In this document: positions 41,901 through 49,646 of the stretch, in pieces
Position numbering within the stretch: position 1 is the stretch's first letter
Layout of the letters: each line of letters starts with the position of its first letter
Assembly: GCA_017507385.1 (NCBI GenBank)
Contig: JAFWAX010000072.1
Span: 1 to 64,000, forward strand
Reading direction: 5' to 3'
Length of the DNA: 64,000 nucleotides
Origin: Bacteroidaceae bacterium
GTDB lineage: Bacteria > Bacteroidota > Bacteroidia > Bacteroidales > Bacteroidaceae
Notes under the pieces: generated by a model
The model's database searches: none
What the model was told of the DNA's origin: nothing
The model's input: the letters and a program-made list of their open reading frames with translations, nothing else
Made by a program: the position numbers and the translations under genes

Positions 41901-44110
41901 ACAAGAGAGGTGCTCTGAGTGTACTGCAACGTCTGAACGCTCTGAACAGTCACGTCAACAGCGGTCACGTTGACATTGCGAGAGCCTGTGTTTCCTGCAT
42001 CGTCTGTCACAAGGCACTTGAACCTGCGGACACCTGCGCTTGTGAAATACTTGCTCACATCCATCACGAAGTCGTAGGTATCCATCGACGCTGAGGATGC
42101 CTTGTTGAACGTGAAGCTCTCCAACATCATGTTGGTGTCTCTGTCGTACAGGTCTATTGTGGCGATTGTGTTCTCTTGCTCAGTAGAGCCTACGGTCGTG
42201 ACAGAACGGACAGCAGCCCTCAAGATGAATGAGCTGCCGGCATTGCCGTACATAGGCGAGGTCTGGAACGCCATCGTCACGATGGTTCCTCCACCTCCAC
42301 CGCCGCCGCCAGTACCGACGGTAAACTGAATTTCGTCACCCAAGCCATCACCTTCAGCATTCTCCAGCTGCAGCTTGACAACACCTTCGGTCTCTGTGTC
42401 AACCTTTATTCCCGTTGGAAGGTAGTTGTATGCACCTCCAGTAGAGAAAGCGCCCTCACCGCCCTCTTCTGGCTCATCACTCGTCTCGACATCAGAACCT
42501 CCACCACCGAAGTCCTTCCACAGTCCGACCTCTCCGAAGTCTGTGACCTCGCCCTGGAACTGCTTCGTCTCCATCACGTTCTCGCCAATGCGGTAAGAGA
42601 TGATGAGGCCCTTTTTAGCATAGTTCACACCAGTCTCTTGCTGGTAGGCAACCAATCGAGCGACTGCACTCTCAAGCGTGTAATACTCGCCAGCGATTGG
42701 AGCACCTATCATCTCGTCAATGATGATATAAGTCTCGCTACCTGCAGCCAGCGAACCGAAGTCCTTCCAGTTTTCAGCGTTCTTCCAGTTCAACTCAGTA
42801 ACCGTCCTTCCGATATACTGATACGTCTTCCAGATTCCTGCGCTGATCTCGAACGAGATGATAAGACCGCTCAAAGCCATATCCGCATTCCATACGGCAT
42901 GAACAGCTGAAATAGTCGGGTTCTGTGCATCACAGAGCACATAAAAACCCTGTATAGGAATCTCGTTCGTCACGTTGTAGATACCAGCAACGCTGGACAT
43001 GGAACTCATCGCTTCCTCCAAAGCCCCGATGCGAGTGCCATGTAAAGTGATTTGCCCCTGCAACGTGTCATCAGCGTTTTGGCGAGCGGTGGCTTCAGCA
43101 CTAATCAGTCCGCTTAACGTCTCACTCAGGCTGACAAGGGAATTATTCAACTCCTCATGCGTTATGCCCATAGGCACGATGTCCTCACCATCGACAGACC
43201 GATATGCCTCCTGAAGCCTTGTGTGATAGAAGATTCTGTCACAGCGGATTCCTCCGTTCTCCACATCCATGTAGTCTGGACGGTTGATGAACGTGTTGTA
43301 ATACTTCGGAGGCTGACCGCCTGTCTGGATACGGGCAAGGAACATCTTTCTTGTCTTGTCATAGACGATGTGCTGCACGTCATAGACGGATTGCGATTCC
43401 AATGACACGTTGTTGACGATTTCCTCGAACGGAACGAACTTCAAGCAACGGGAAACGGCGCTGTTAAGACTCTCAAGGGTAGAGTTGATGTTTGACAAAA
43501 TCCCTGCAAGGGTCTCATCATCATCAATGCCAGCGAGGAACGCTATCACCTCATCGAAGTTCTCGATCGCATCGGTGGAACCACCGCTCTTCATAGTGGC
43601 AAGCTGATGCCCGAGTGCAGTAATCAGCCCCTGCAGCGTGGTGTCAGCGTTCTGGCGTGCGGTGGCTTCGCTGCGCATCGCCTGAAACACATCGCCACCC
43701 TTCACAAGCCCCGTGTTCCCAGAAGAAACGGAGCCGAAGGCGGATGCGGAAATCTTCGCCAACGTCACTGCCTCAGCAGCCAGCTTTTCGGTGGTCACTG
43801 AGCCGTCGGCAATCTTGGCAGTTCCGACAGCACCCGAACCAATCTTGTCAGCCGTCACCGCACCATTGGCAATCTTGGCAGCGGTCACACAAGCATCGGC
43901 AAGCATGGTGGATGTCACGTTGCCACCTTCCAGTTGAGCAACCACAGCCGTCACAAGGTTGCTCACTTGAACACGTCTGCCACCGCTCAACTCGATGTAA
44001 GCGTCAGCAGGAGCAGAAGAGACCTCTGTCAGGTCTGTTATCTGGAGGCTGTTGGAACGCAGTCCGGCAATGACCGCGTCAATAATCTCTTGCTTCTCAG
44101 TATTTGTCAT
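35969..44110 (-). CDS. Giant phage tail fibre, DGR variable protein
   Basis: 2713 residues. N-terminal fibre repeats (about 67-127: ADKIGSGAVGTAKIADGSVTTEKL) and coiled-coil-like segments with ARQNAD.TLQG repeats are followed by a poly-Gly linker (about 600-608), Ig-like regions, a LamG-like domain (about 940-1170), a leucine-rich-repeat-like stretch (about 1940-2095) and a C-terminal formylglycine-generating-enzyme-type C-lectin fold (about 2490-2713, with LEDLWGNLSEWMD). The variable repeat covers residues about 2666-2704, ending nine residues before the stop, the usual place in DGR receptors. The tip probably binds the host surface, and DGR mutagenesis would change its specificity. It follows the gene at 44115 after 4 bases. 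Confidence 0.9.
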   Translation of the reverse strand: MTNTEKQEIIDAVIAGLRSNSLQITDLTEVSSAPADAYIELSGGRRVQVSNLVTAVVAQLEGGNVTSTMLADACVTAAKIANGAVTADKIGSGAVGTAKIADGSVTTEKLAAEAVTLAKISASAFGSVSSGNTGLVKGGDVFQAMRSEATARQNADTTLQGLITALGHQLATMKSGGSTDAIENFDEVIAFLAGIDDDETLAGILSNINSTLESLNSAVSRCLKFVPFEEIVNNVSLESQSVYDVQHIVYDKTRKMFLARIQTGGQPPKYYNTFINRPDYMDVENGGIRCDRIFYHTRLQEAYRSVDGEDIVPMGITHEELNNSLVSLSETLSGLISAEATARQNADDTLQGQITLHGTRIGALEEAMSSMSSVAGIYNVTNEIPIQGFYVLCDAQNPTISAVHAVWNADMALSGLIISFEISAGIWKTYQYIGRTVTELNWKNAENWKDFGSLAAGSETYIIIDEMIGAPIAGEYYTLESAVARLVAYQQETGVNYAKKGLIISYRIGENVMETKQFQGEVTDFGEVGLWKDFGGGGSDVETSDEPEEGGEGAFSTGGAYNYLPTGIKVDTETEGVVKLQLENAEGDGLGDEIQFTVGTGGGGGGGGTIVTMAFQTSPMYGNAGSSFILRAAVRSVTTVGSTEQENTIATIDLYDRDTNMMLESFTFNKASSASMDTYDFVMDVSKYFTSAGVRRFKCLVTDDAGNTGSRNVNVTAVDVTVQSVQTLQYTQSTSLVVGGSAKNIPVYQFPRNVSDRGITAITEIYLNGQWRELGRAVITDSYSHGITIDPTNCLGSVLSHGAYPIRVHGVDVSSGVVGNYLYSGIFVIDDRSTTPLVVESWVSAGVNASVKLYETITVNYAVYDPTNNAPTATVYLDGTADQSHIAYRSSAYTYTHQVSGVAYDGTFSHIVKVGCGASYGVEATFLVSGTVIDALLKAGAIYGFDFANRSNDEADHTITNNGYEITVNGSNWSTTGFKMFLGEKALRIAEDVTASLDHQPYNRVSIESTGMAVQFAFASANLVDDDAVLMSCFNEGVGAGFFVTGRHVGIYCSTGLSNQVEQRAYKQGEKVTVAVVVEPAAEGLGQTRAGTTYYFIKLYLNGEEVAVIGYVAGQSNLIQNKNITFDGTYGDFYLYYILAWDDYFQFDQAFQNYLVKLTDTGNMVVEYNNEDVMASQQVTEQDVTTTKLRPQASELAERGMAYIIECPYNNSDIEALDNTTSTKQNNYVTLYYIDPARPWTNFVARDVRRRNQGTTSAKRPVKNPRYYLAQKNGSTYDKTSKTGGTTIELLNPDNTTDAGRRAIALAAINKVQIHDDSIPVDIITVKVDYSDSSNANDCGVCDQMSATFRALGRNYMTPAQRAFDGTWKKGTVELDGLVMNHSTANMPIAMYRSKSDMGSSPYFHAKGNWKEDKNEQVALGFNDVPGYNKGCLNYGDFVEFYGKSAAMLVAEGETGRTTDESLSETKARFLATSGLDTTKTYVLTQYCGTSYKVMEHDGTSWVEQTGSMVQNANGKWTVTGSVVNPVEGFELLNYQGMDWFKGVSSVADLMAPSTSFSKWVQALIDDGDISAETVPAWTYYFESLVDDDDLAIAYALGKKVPYNLFRWMQFCDSCDWDTYHSTDGDGGTARLNRWKTDLYKYASPHSCFAYDIFTDYDAAVDQRAKNMQPMWFLEDGCKVVNGVYYNADDEANDTTTGMLAMRMYLNKVYDCDTCNGKDNDGGQTVDAEVDPNKLPDEQTGYTNPYAGYNSVLFRNMYLQQTVYVDANNTELSLRTVASAMRSCTTTVSGVTLKPFSPDGALYFFVESRIKRWQKKVSSYDGERKYIDFTATSDAIYFYALQGLGLTSLPAFIERRWRIRDGFYGTGDFFSGVLSGRVNAPSGAKIRITAAKTGYFGIGNDSSGSLSESVYLEAGESHNFTNFSHEEGALLYIYQADRMSMIDLSEITLSNNFDFSVMTLVEEIYIGKVGKVNLTIGAYTLLTNLNLGELPFLKKLDVRETLITNVVCSGCPRLESLYAAGSQLVRADIADGAKVTYMQLPATYEYLKLRYLPELTLSGLILADASSVKTLIVENCAKIDAYTLLNTVAGSSGSHLSVVRALPIAASGNGNDLATWVSLNMTGLDVNLNAQSDPAIDGTYMLTKYADASVLASWQAALSELTIHQAQYTMIEYDDAEANGYDGNIRNLDNNTKDGVGSGYAHSGHISIIYNRLHMYSGIYDEQNNKMLLQQVSDEDYRYLANGNAVDVRDSDGMGRDFYLGLVHYWYKGINDHLHQKKYVAFSSLNDEPLSTSSVVRRKTNAQTLLVAGKAVQLSNFNVGDTFDVANLSTNSSNNVCSMDVSGMKQVRWTGVSSPYVGAIFLDADGKVLSAVQTYITNVNSDFILGEYLFVSVPDGASTFVFTCPINFDSLECIAVDSSEIEAIEPDWVEHDFELIGTYMASIDVLSRMRSIAGQTPLRGTGTSQTASGWTYDSNGNVTNQEVPTINNYTCKDLLNLARMRGNGFFCMDYEQHKDIANLWMAVHGRRNSQAVNGDGVNAGTATGGTDLAASPSPRRETSTGRPRTMCLEDLWGNLSEWMDHVAVNVTSFAAYYKNKSQTPTGSTADYIFRIQMRDGSERAVQSLAGQTEICRVRNGRFADLVPSKFYSNSNYDDYYCDYGCVVADTGRAVLRSGSNANAGHGVAYVNASVASSNSYASSGARLAFRGQCEITD
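36001..36115 (-). repeat. DGR variable repeat (VR) in the fibre gene
   Basis: Partner of the template repeat at 35721-35835: 103 of 115 positions are identical, and the 12 changes lie only at template adenines. They alter ten codons: Asn to Ser (four times), Gly, His, Val and Tyr, and Thr to Ala (twice). No substitution touches a template C, G or T. The 25 bp at the upstream edge and 14 bp at the downstream edge are unchanged, as expected for homing anchors. Confidence 0.96.
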
Positions 44111-44114
44111 AACC

Positions 44115-44984
44115 TTATAAATTTAGAAGTTTACGATATGTTGTTGTCTCTCTGAAATCATCATTGTTTGCCCTCAATCCTACACGGCGCAGACGGAGTG
44201 CGTTAATCTTCTCGACATTCGGGTCGAGGTTCACAACCTTCTGCACGTTCTGGGTGATGATGTAGGACCGCAAATCCTCAAGTTCCTGAGTCACTTCTGG
44301 AACATCGCTCTCATGTCTCGAATAGCGAACACCATCGAAGTAAACGTAACTGCACGTCAGGATCCTGTTCAGCAGCTCACCGAACCATACAGGGCAACCG
44401 ATGCTGCCTCCCATCGTGAATGCCTTCACCACTTGCTCATGCGAATAGATGTCAAGCACGTCATACAGATGGGTCGTGAACTGCTCGTTGTCAACTCCGA
44501 ACACCCAGTTGTCATCCTTGAATCCACCAGGCACACGGAAATCGAAGAAGTTCCTCACGCCGTTCAGCAGGAATACGCCATCAAGCCTGCGGCGGTTGTC
44601 TGCCATCGAATACTGGATGAGCGTGGTCTGCTCCAAAATGACAGCCTCGTCACTCACACAGAAAGGCTCGCTCTCCACTCCAAGCGTCACGCTGTAGATT
44701 CCTGGCAACAGTCCGCTGATGATGCTCCAGTACACCGTCACGCCCGTGTTCATCACCCACGTGTGCCAGTTCTGCGTCACACGCTCACCTGTCTCAAGAT
44801 TGTTCACATACAGCGTGGGAACATTCCCGTCGATGCCAGCCATGCCGTAATCATCGGAGAACGATATCGCCTCCACAAGTATGTGGTCGGTGGGCGACCA
44901 CGTCTGCGTGTACTTCGACCCTGCACCGAACTTGTCAGTAGTCGGTCGGAAGAAAATCGGGGTAAAAGGACTTATGATATACAT
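44115..44984 (-). CDS. Phage tail/baseplate protein of unknown function
   Basis: 289 residues, beta-rich in the first half (YSVTLGVESEPFCVSDEAVIL) with a helical end (ENINALRLRR-type segment close to the C-terminus). No family was recognised. It lies between the 785-residue tail protein, with which it overlaps by 13 bases, and the giant fibre, so it is probably part of the distal tail or the adaptor for the fibre. Confidence 0.6.
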   Translation of the reverse strand: MYIISPFTPIFFRPTTDKFGAGSKYTQTWSPTDHILVEAISFSDDYGMAGIDGNVPTLYVNNLETGERVTQNWHTWVMNTGVTVYWSIISGLLPGIYSVTLGVESEPFCVSDEAVILEQTTLIQYSMADNRRRLDGVFLLNGVRNFFDFRVPGGFKDDNWVFGVDNEQFTTHLYDVLDIYSHEQVVKAFTMGGSIGCPVWFGELLNRILTCSYVYFDGVRYSRHESDVPEVTQELEDLRSYIITQNVQKVVNLDPNVEKINALRLRRVGLRANNDDFRETTTYRKLLNL

Positions 44985-47329
44985 GTCACACTATTTTCTA
45001 TTAGTTCATACTCCAAAGCCTCATCATGCTGGCACATCTGCTCAACACTCTGCAGGTATCCCTTGTATCGGCATCCGTTCAGAACGAACTCAATCAGCCC
45101 ATCCTTGTCATCAGGCATATCGAGGTCGTTCGTGCTGATTTCAATCTTTCCGCACTTAAACAGACGCTCAGAAGCAAGGAACGTGAAATCCTTCGCCACA
45201 CTGTCATTCCCCACCATCACGTCACGGCATCCACGAGTCATCGACAGCTTCAAGGCATCACAGAAAGAGGCGATGTAACCACGGTTAGCCTCAACCATGT
45301 AGATGGGAGAGAAAGCACCATTGAAGACACTATCCGTGTATGTGCCTGTAATTGCCAGAGTGCGGTCAATCTTCCACTTCCCGTTGTTCGTGCTGGCCAG
45401 ACACTTCACGATGAATACATCTTCATCGCTGTCAGTCGATTCCTCCTCATTACGTTTCAGCACCAACTCCTCCATTCCATAGCAGTCTGCACGGTATGGG
45501 CATTTCAGATCCAACTTCGATTCAGTCAGTTCCACACCCGTAAGATAGTAATTCTCGAAGTTCCACTCATCCCTGCCTCGGTTCTCTGACTCATAGTCCT
45601 GCTTGTCATACCCGACATTCACACCAGAGTACAGGCGGCTCTTGTCAACAGAAAAGTTGAATTCGTTCACGCTCTCCAACGTCTTCGCAACCTCATTGTC
45701 GAACAGGTCGGAACGGTGCATGAAACGCACCACAGAAGCCTCCTCGCCATGATACGCCAACAACGTGCGGTTGTCTATATCGTACATCCACGCCACATCA
45801 TCCCCATCAACAAACACCGGCTGCTCAAGCACCTCCAGCCATGAGCCATCATCACGGGCAACATCCAAGATGCGCATATAGTCATCGTAATCGACAAACA
45901 TCCTGGAGTATTTATCCTCGCTTTCAAGCCTTCCGACAAAGATGCCCTTGTTTCGCACGAAATGGATGGAATCGACCACCGTTCCAGAATACCCGTCAAT
46001 CAATTTCCCCTCAACCGCTGAATACTCGATGATGCTGTCGAACTCCACACGGTTACGCACAAGCCTGTCTATGCGGTAAACATACCCGAACTCAGCCTCC
46101 ATGAACGAGGCGAACTGGTTGAAGCTGGTGTGAATCTGCGCATCATCCAATCCACGCATACTCTCAGCGGCCAGCATCTTCGTTCCAGCCAAGCGAGCAT
46201 TCGCTACACCGCCTACCGTCGTGCTGATTTCTCCGTCTATGTAAGCCTTTCCATCTGCAACAGTCCGAAGGATGCGATGCAAGAGCGTGGTTGGCTCTAT
46301 CACATCCACGTCAATAGAAAGCGCACGGCTTGCCCACGACATGGTGGCACGATCATTGCTCATATAGACTGTAGCTATTGGAGCCGTACCGCTCGCACCC
46401 TCAGGCTTAAAGCAGAAAACAAGACGCTCATCTGCTGAAAGGTTGAATGTTCCGATGAAGTCTGAACCAAGTGTGAAATGCTCTCCGTCTTCAACTTCAA
46501 ATGTCTTTGAGCACAATACTGTATGGTTGCCGCTCGATATGCGATACTTATACAACATCATGGTGATCTGTGGCATATTAAATTGGCCGTAATGCCATAC
46601 CCAGAACTCCATCAAAGAAAAGTCCACTGAAATAGAACAATCCCCTGACGCTTCTGCCATATATTGAGGTGAATCCCAATGAATAAAACCATCCATGACA
46701 TAAGCTTCTTGTGATTTAGGAGTAAGCACGTTGTTGGGCGCAATGGTACCGCCAAGATTAGACAGGGGAAGAACGAGAAAATCTCCCGGATCTTCATTCA
46801 TCTCTCGATGCCATTTCGTGAAAGTGTCACCCTCTGTCTCTGTCTCTCCAACGAGAACATATTGCACCTCATTGTAAGACATCACCCTGTCATAAAGCAA
46901 CCGATACTCTGACCGCAACGCATTCACGCTGTAACTGCTCTTTGTACCACCATTCGACTTGATGAGGCTCGCTGCAGACACCTCCGTGCAGTTCACGCTC
47001 ACCTTCTGCCCGTCATACGTGAAGGTCGCAAAATCCAAAGGACACTGCCATGCCTCGTGATACCTCCAGTTGTTGTCAATCACATGGATCGAGAAAGCAG
47101 CCCTCGCATGGACGTACTGGGTTCGCCACAAGTCAACAAGAAGCTCGTAAGCCTTCCCACGAAACTCAACCTTACTCCCATAGTTCTTCACCACACCGCC
47201 AAGGCTCTTTCGTGTGTACGACTGCTTCAACTGCTGCCAGTTGACCACGTCAGAGGACACGTCGTAACAGTCACTATCTCCGACAGCGACAACGTATGAG
47301 TTCAGATGAAGATAAAACTTGCACAACAT
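44972..47329 (-). CDS. Large phage tail protein, probable distal tail/baseplate component
   Basis: 785 residues from the ATG at 47329 (MLCKFYLHLNSYV). The ATG at 47353 lies within the promoter (box 47351-47358) and is unlikely. Beta-rich throughout with few helices. Position after the tape measure and before the fibre genes fits a tail-tip or receptor-binding hub (Tal-like) protein; no peptidase motif is visible. Family not recognised. Confidence 0.65.
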   Translation of the reverse strand: MLCKFYLHLNSYVVAVGDSDCYDVSSDVVNWQQLKQSYTRKSLGGVVKNYGSKVEFRGKAYELLVDLWRTQYVHARAAFSIHVIDNNWRYHEAWQCPLDFATFTYDGQKVSVNCTEVSAASLIKSNGGTKSSYSVNALRSEYRLLYDRVMSYNEVQYVLVGETETEGDTFTKWHREMNEDPGDFLVLPLSNLGGTIAPNNVLTPKSQEAYVMDGFIHWDSPQYMAEASGDCSISVDFSLMEFWVWHYGQFNMPQITMMLYKYRISSGNHTVLCSKTFEVEDGEHFTLGSDFIGTFNLSADERLVFCFKPEGASGTAPIATVYMSNDRATMSWASRALSIDVDVIEPTTLLHRILRTVADGKAYIDGEISTTVGGVANARLAGTKMLAAESMRGLDDAQIHTSFNQFASFMEAEFGYVYRIDRLVRNRVEFDSIIEYSAVEGKLIDGYSGTVVDSIHFVRNKGIFVGRLESEDKYSRMFVDYDDYMRILDVARDDGSWLEVLEQPVFVDGDDVAWMYDIDNRTLLAYHGEEASVVRFMHRSDLFDNEVAKTLESVNEFNFSVDKSRLYSGVNVGYDKQDYESENRGRDEWNFENYYLTGVELTESKLDLKCPYRADCYGMEELVLKRNEEESTDSDEDVFIVKCLASTNNGKWKIDRTLAITGTYTDSVFNGAFSPIYMVEANRGYIASFCDALKLSMTRGCRDVMVGNDSVAKDFTFLASERLFKCGKIEISTNDLDMPDDKDGLIEFVLNGCRYKGYLQSVEQMCQHDEALEYELIENSVTCIS

Positions 47330-47350
47330 AAAAAACTTCTTCTTATGTTG

Positions 47351-47358
47351 CAAAGATA
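47351..47358 (-). promoter_or_regulatory. -7 promoter box of the distal tail unit
   Basis: The minus strand reads TATCTTTG (TAnnTTTG), 22 bases before the start codon at 47329. It would drive the tail protein, the 289-residue protein and the fibre. Confidence 0.5.
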
Positions 47359-47467
47359 CGAATACAAAGGATTGGAACTACCACATAGCCCCAATCCTGA
47401 AAACACCCTACTTTCGCATGTCTTTCTTTTTCACATACTTAACCCCTAAAGCCTCATCCGACTTTTT

Positions 47468-47797
47468 TCAATAGACTGCAATCAGTCTGTCAACTCTGAA
47501 GCATCGCATCCCCTCCTTCTTCACATCCCAGTAAGCCATTGTCTTGTAGCTTGGCTTGGTCAAACGCTTGCCGTTCAGACTCGCTCCTGATGGCAGACCT
47601 CTCAGTGTGCCGAAGGCATGGCGGAACTGCCCGTTAGTCTTGCGGTAGAGGAAAGAAACCACCTCTTCACGCATCCGTGACGCCAGTCTGTACAACGACC
47701 ACGCTTGTTTCATACACTCGCTCCAACTTCCGAAGTCCTTCTCTTTGAGTTGATACGCATACTTCATTACTCTCATTCTGAAATTTTTCTGTTTCAT
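47468..47797 (-). CDS. SH3-barrel (DUF2693-like) protein
   Basis: 109 residues, strongly basic. The pattern MKYAYQLKEKDFGSWSECMKQAW, then VVSFLYRKTNGQFRHAFGTL and a terminal YWDVKKEGMRCFRVDRLIAVY matches the small SH3-like-fold proteins (DUF2693 type) common on Bacteroidetes mobile elements. The function is unknown; nucleic-acid binding is inferred from charge. It lies in the accessory cassette at 47.5-49.5 kb and diverges from the sigma-factor pair. Another possible start is 47767. Confidence 0.65.
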   Translation of the reverse strand: MKQKNFRMRVMKYAYQLKEKDFGSWSECMKQAWSLYRLASRMREEVVSFLYRKTNGQFRHAFGTLRGLPSGASLNGKRLTKPSYKTMAYWDVKKEGMRCFRVDRLIAVY

Positions 47798-48000
47798 AAT
47801 CTCATTGTTTTAAGTTCGACAATTCTTTGAATGATTTCTACTGTAAAGTTCTTCATTTTTAGCGAGATGTGCAAACAGAAACTTCACCATTTTATCACCT
47901 TAACATTTGCTGACATTTTGCACGAATCACACGCCAACCGAACAAACACAACGTCTTATTTGTAATCAAAATCCCAAACAACACCTAAATTCACACCTAT

Positions 48001-48219
48001 ATGAAACCGAAAAAGAACATCACCAGGCAGCTCAAGAGAATTGAGCGGAAATGCGATCGAATGACAACACTCCTCACCAAACTCAACAGGATGGTGAGAG
48101 GGCAAGTCGTGGACAGCCTCATCGACACCATGAGGCAGGAAGCCATGCGCATGAGGGAAATGAGCCGCATCGAGAGGGAACGGACAGAACAAGCCAGCAA
48201 CGATGGACTTCGCGAGTGA
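48001..48219 (+). CDS. Small basic coiled-coil protein before the sigma factor
   Basis: 72 residues, almost wholly helical and charged (KRIERKCDRMTTLLTKLNR, then EAMRMREMSRIERERTEQ). Its last 17 bases overlap the sigma-factor gene, so both are made together. It could be a partner or anti-sigma-like regulator; there is no direct evidence. The 200-base gap before it (47798-48000) is AT-rich and holds the divergent promoters. Confidence 0.55.
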   Translation: MKPKKNITRQLKRIERKCDRMTTLLTKLNRMVRGQVVDSLIDTMRQEAMRMREMSRIERERTEQASNDGLRE

Positions 48220-48673
48220 ACTCATCAGCCAGCTCCCATGGCTCCGACAGATGGCACACAGATACTGCAAGGGAGAGGATGACATACAAGACCTGGTAAG
48301 CGAAACCGTGCTTCGGCTCTGGCAGGCAAGGAACAGCTTCGACGAAAGCCACGCTTTCCGAAGCCTCGCCTACAAGGTCATGCAGAACATCCACATCAAC
48401 CAGTACAACAGAAGCAAGTGCATCACATTCGTCGAGCAGTTCCAGACGGAACCGACCACAAGCGTACACGCTGACGCTCTCATCCGTGCCAAGCAGGTCA
48501 TCCAGCGTGTACACCAAGCCTCAACACGAAGCGTCTGCATCCGTCCTGTCATCATGTACGCACTCGGCTACTCCTACCAAGAGATAGCGGACATCCTCAG
48601 CATCCCAATGGGAACAGTCCAGCGACGCATCCACGAAGGGAGAAAGGTCTTAAAGAAAGAACTCGGAAAATAA
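48203..48673 (+). CDS. Phage-encoded sigma-70 family (ECF-like) factor
   Basis: 156 residues. Region 2 is seen as EDDIQDLVSETVLRLWQARNSF (about 25-46), and region 4 helix-turn-helix as MYALGYSYQEIADILSIPMGTVQRRIHEGRKVLKKEL (about 117-153). There is no region 1 or 3, as in ECF sigmas. It could redirect host RNA polymerase to phage or cassette promoters. It reads opposite to the structural genes around it and is followed by a terminator at 48677. Confidence 0.82.
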   Translation: MDFASELISQLPWLRQMAHRYCKGEDDIQDLVSETVLRLWQARNSFDESHAFRSLAYKVMQNIHINQYNRSKCITFVEQFQTEPTTSVHADALIRAKQVIQRVHQASTRSVCIRPVIMYALGYSYQEIADILSIPMGTVQRRIHEGRKVLKKELGK

Positions 48674-48676
48674 AAA

Positions 48677-48700
48677 GCCCTCCACATTGCTGTGGAAGGC
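48677..48700. terminator. Terminator between sigma factor and hicB
   Basis: GCC/GGC and TCCACA (48681-48686)/TGTGGA (48691-48696) form a stem with a 4-base TTGC loop and one mismatch. It is flanked by A/T-rich runs, so it can end the convergent transcripts from both sides. Confidence 0.55.
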
Positions 48701-48728
48701 AACAGATTTATTATTATAAAAAATGAAA

Positions 48729-49145
48729 CTAAACGAAGTTCACCCTTCCCAGTTCATTAGCGAATCTGTGAATGGAGTTCTGCATTTTCAAGACTGTCAC
48801 ACGTGATGGCTTGCGTCTTCCTGTCAAGTAGTGACTCAACTGACCCTGATTGATGCCCGTGAGCCTTGATAAACCTGCAAGAGAGAAATTCTTTGAGTAA
48901 TAGGAAAGAAACGAAGCCATATCATATTCATATACGAACTCCAATTCTTCAAACTTCATACCTTTTTTTGTGTAGAACGCTTTCATGTCGCTGTAACCAT
49001 CCTCGAAGCATTTTACAGCTTCTTCTGCTGTTGCGCCTGTGCCTGTCACAAGGTAGCTGACATCGTCAGCATCCATGTAAACGCTATAATTGCCATCGTT
49101 GGCGCGTTCGATGATTGCTTTAATCTTTTTCATTGTTAATGCCAT
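48729..49145 (-). CDS. hicB: HicB-type antitoxin
   Basis: 138 residues; a second start at 49133 (MKKIKAII) is equally good. The N-terminal HicB fold (IERANDGNYSVYMDADDVSYLVTGTGATAEEAVKCFEDG) is followed by an XRE helix-turn-helix (FSLAGLSRLTGINQGQLSHYLTGRRKPSRVT). HicB neutralises HicA and represses its own operon through the DNA-binding domain. It lies downstream of hicA on the minus strand. Confidence 0.85.
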   Translation of the reverse strand: MALTMKKIKAIIERANDGNYSVYMDADDVSYLVTGTGATAEEAVKCFEDGYSDMKAFYTKKGMKFEELEFVYEYDMASFLSYYSKNFSLAGLSRLTGINQGQLSHYLTGRRKPSRVTVLKMQNSIHRFANELGRVNFV

Positions 49146-49235
49146 TTTGGGAACCCTAAATTCTCTGTGGAAATTAAGATTAAAAATAGTAGTTGTTGAT
49201 TGTTGTTTGAAGGCTTGTTGTTTGAAGGCTGCTGG

Positions 49236-49424
49236 TCATTTGAGACCAGCTGCCTTTTTGATTGAGTTAAGAGTTCCTGTTGCCACCTCTTCACTTCCGT
49301 GATTGCTCATCTTGAAAAATTTTCCTGTTACTGGGCTGAACCATAAGGGGTGACCTGCCTGCTGTTCGCCTGTGTCGTAACATCCAATTTTCTTTAGTTG
49401 CTTTGTTAATTCATTGTACTTCAT
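49236..49424 (-). CDS. hicA: HicA-type mRNA interferase toxin
   Basis: 62 residues. The double-stranded-RNA-binding-like fold is seen with FKMSNHGSEEVATGTLNSIKKAAGL; His42 or so is the catalytic residue of the family. HicA cleaves mRNA when not bound by HicB. It is first in the operon, with a 90-base gap to hicB. A promoter and AATATCAT operator-like repeats lie upstream. Such pairs in prophages stabilise the element or block other phages. Confidence 0.83.
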   Translation of the reverse strand: MKYNELTKQLKKIGCYDTGEQQAGHPLWFSPVTGKFFKMSNHGSEEVATGTLNSIKKAAGLK

Positions 49425-49459
49425 TTTTATAAGTGAATAAATCTGTTATTTTGATAACA

Positions 49460-49528
49460 CAAAGGTACGATTTTTAATATCATCTACAAAATAATACTTA
49501 ATAAAAATGATATTTATTTTAATATCAT
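49460..49528 (-). promoter_or_regulatory. hicAB promoter and operator-like repeats
   Basis: The minus strand reads TACCTTTG (49460-49467), a -7 box. AATATCAT occurs at 49476-49483 and, as an inverted pair ATGATATT/AATATCAT, at 49507-49514 and 49521-49528. The symmetric site fits a HicB-type dimer. The rest of 49425-49586 is AT-rich with no gene. Confidence 0.5.
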
Positions 49529-49586
49529 ACAAAATTATATCAAAACACCATGTTTTTGTAATCTCGACTTTGCAAAACGCATAAAA

Positions 49587-49617
49587 ACACCACCGAACTT
49601 CTCAGCCCAGCGGTGTA
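49587..49617 (-). terminator. Terminator of the tape-measure unit
   Basis: On the minus strand CACCG and CGGTG pair around a loop of about 17 bases, followed by GTGTTTTTA. It lies about 30 bases after the stop of the gene at 49647. Confidence 0.4.
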
Positions 49618-49646
49618 CACACAAACACAAATTTATATGAAACATC

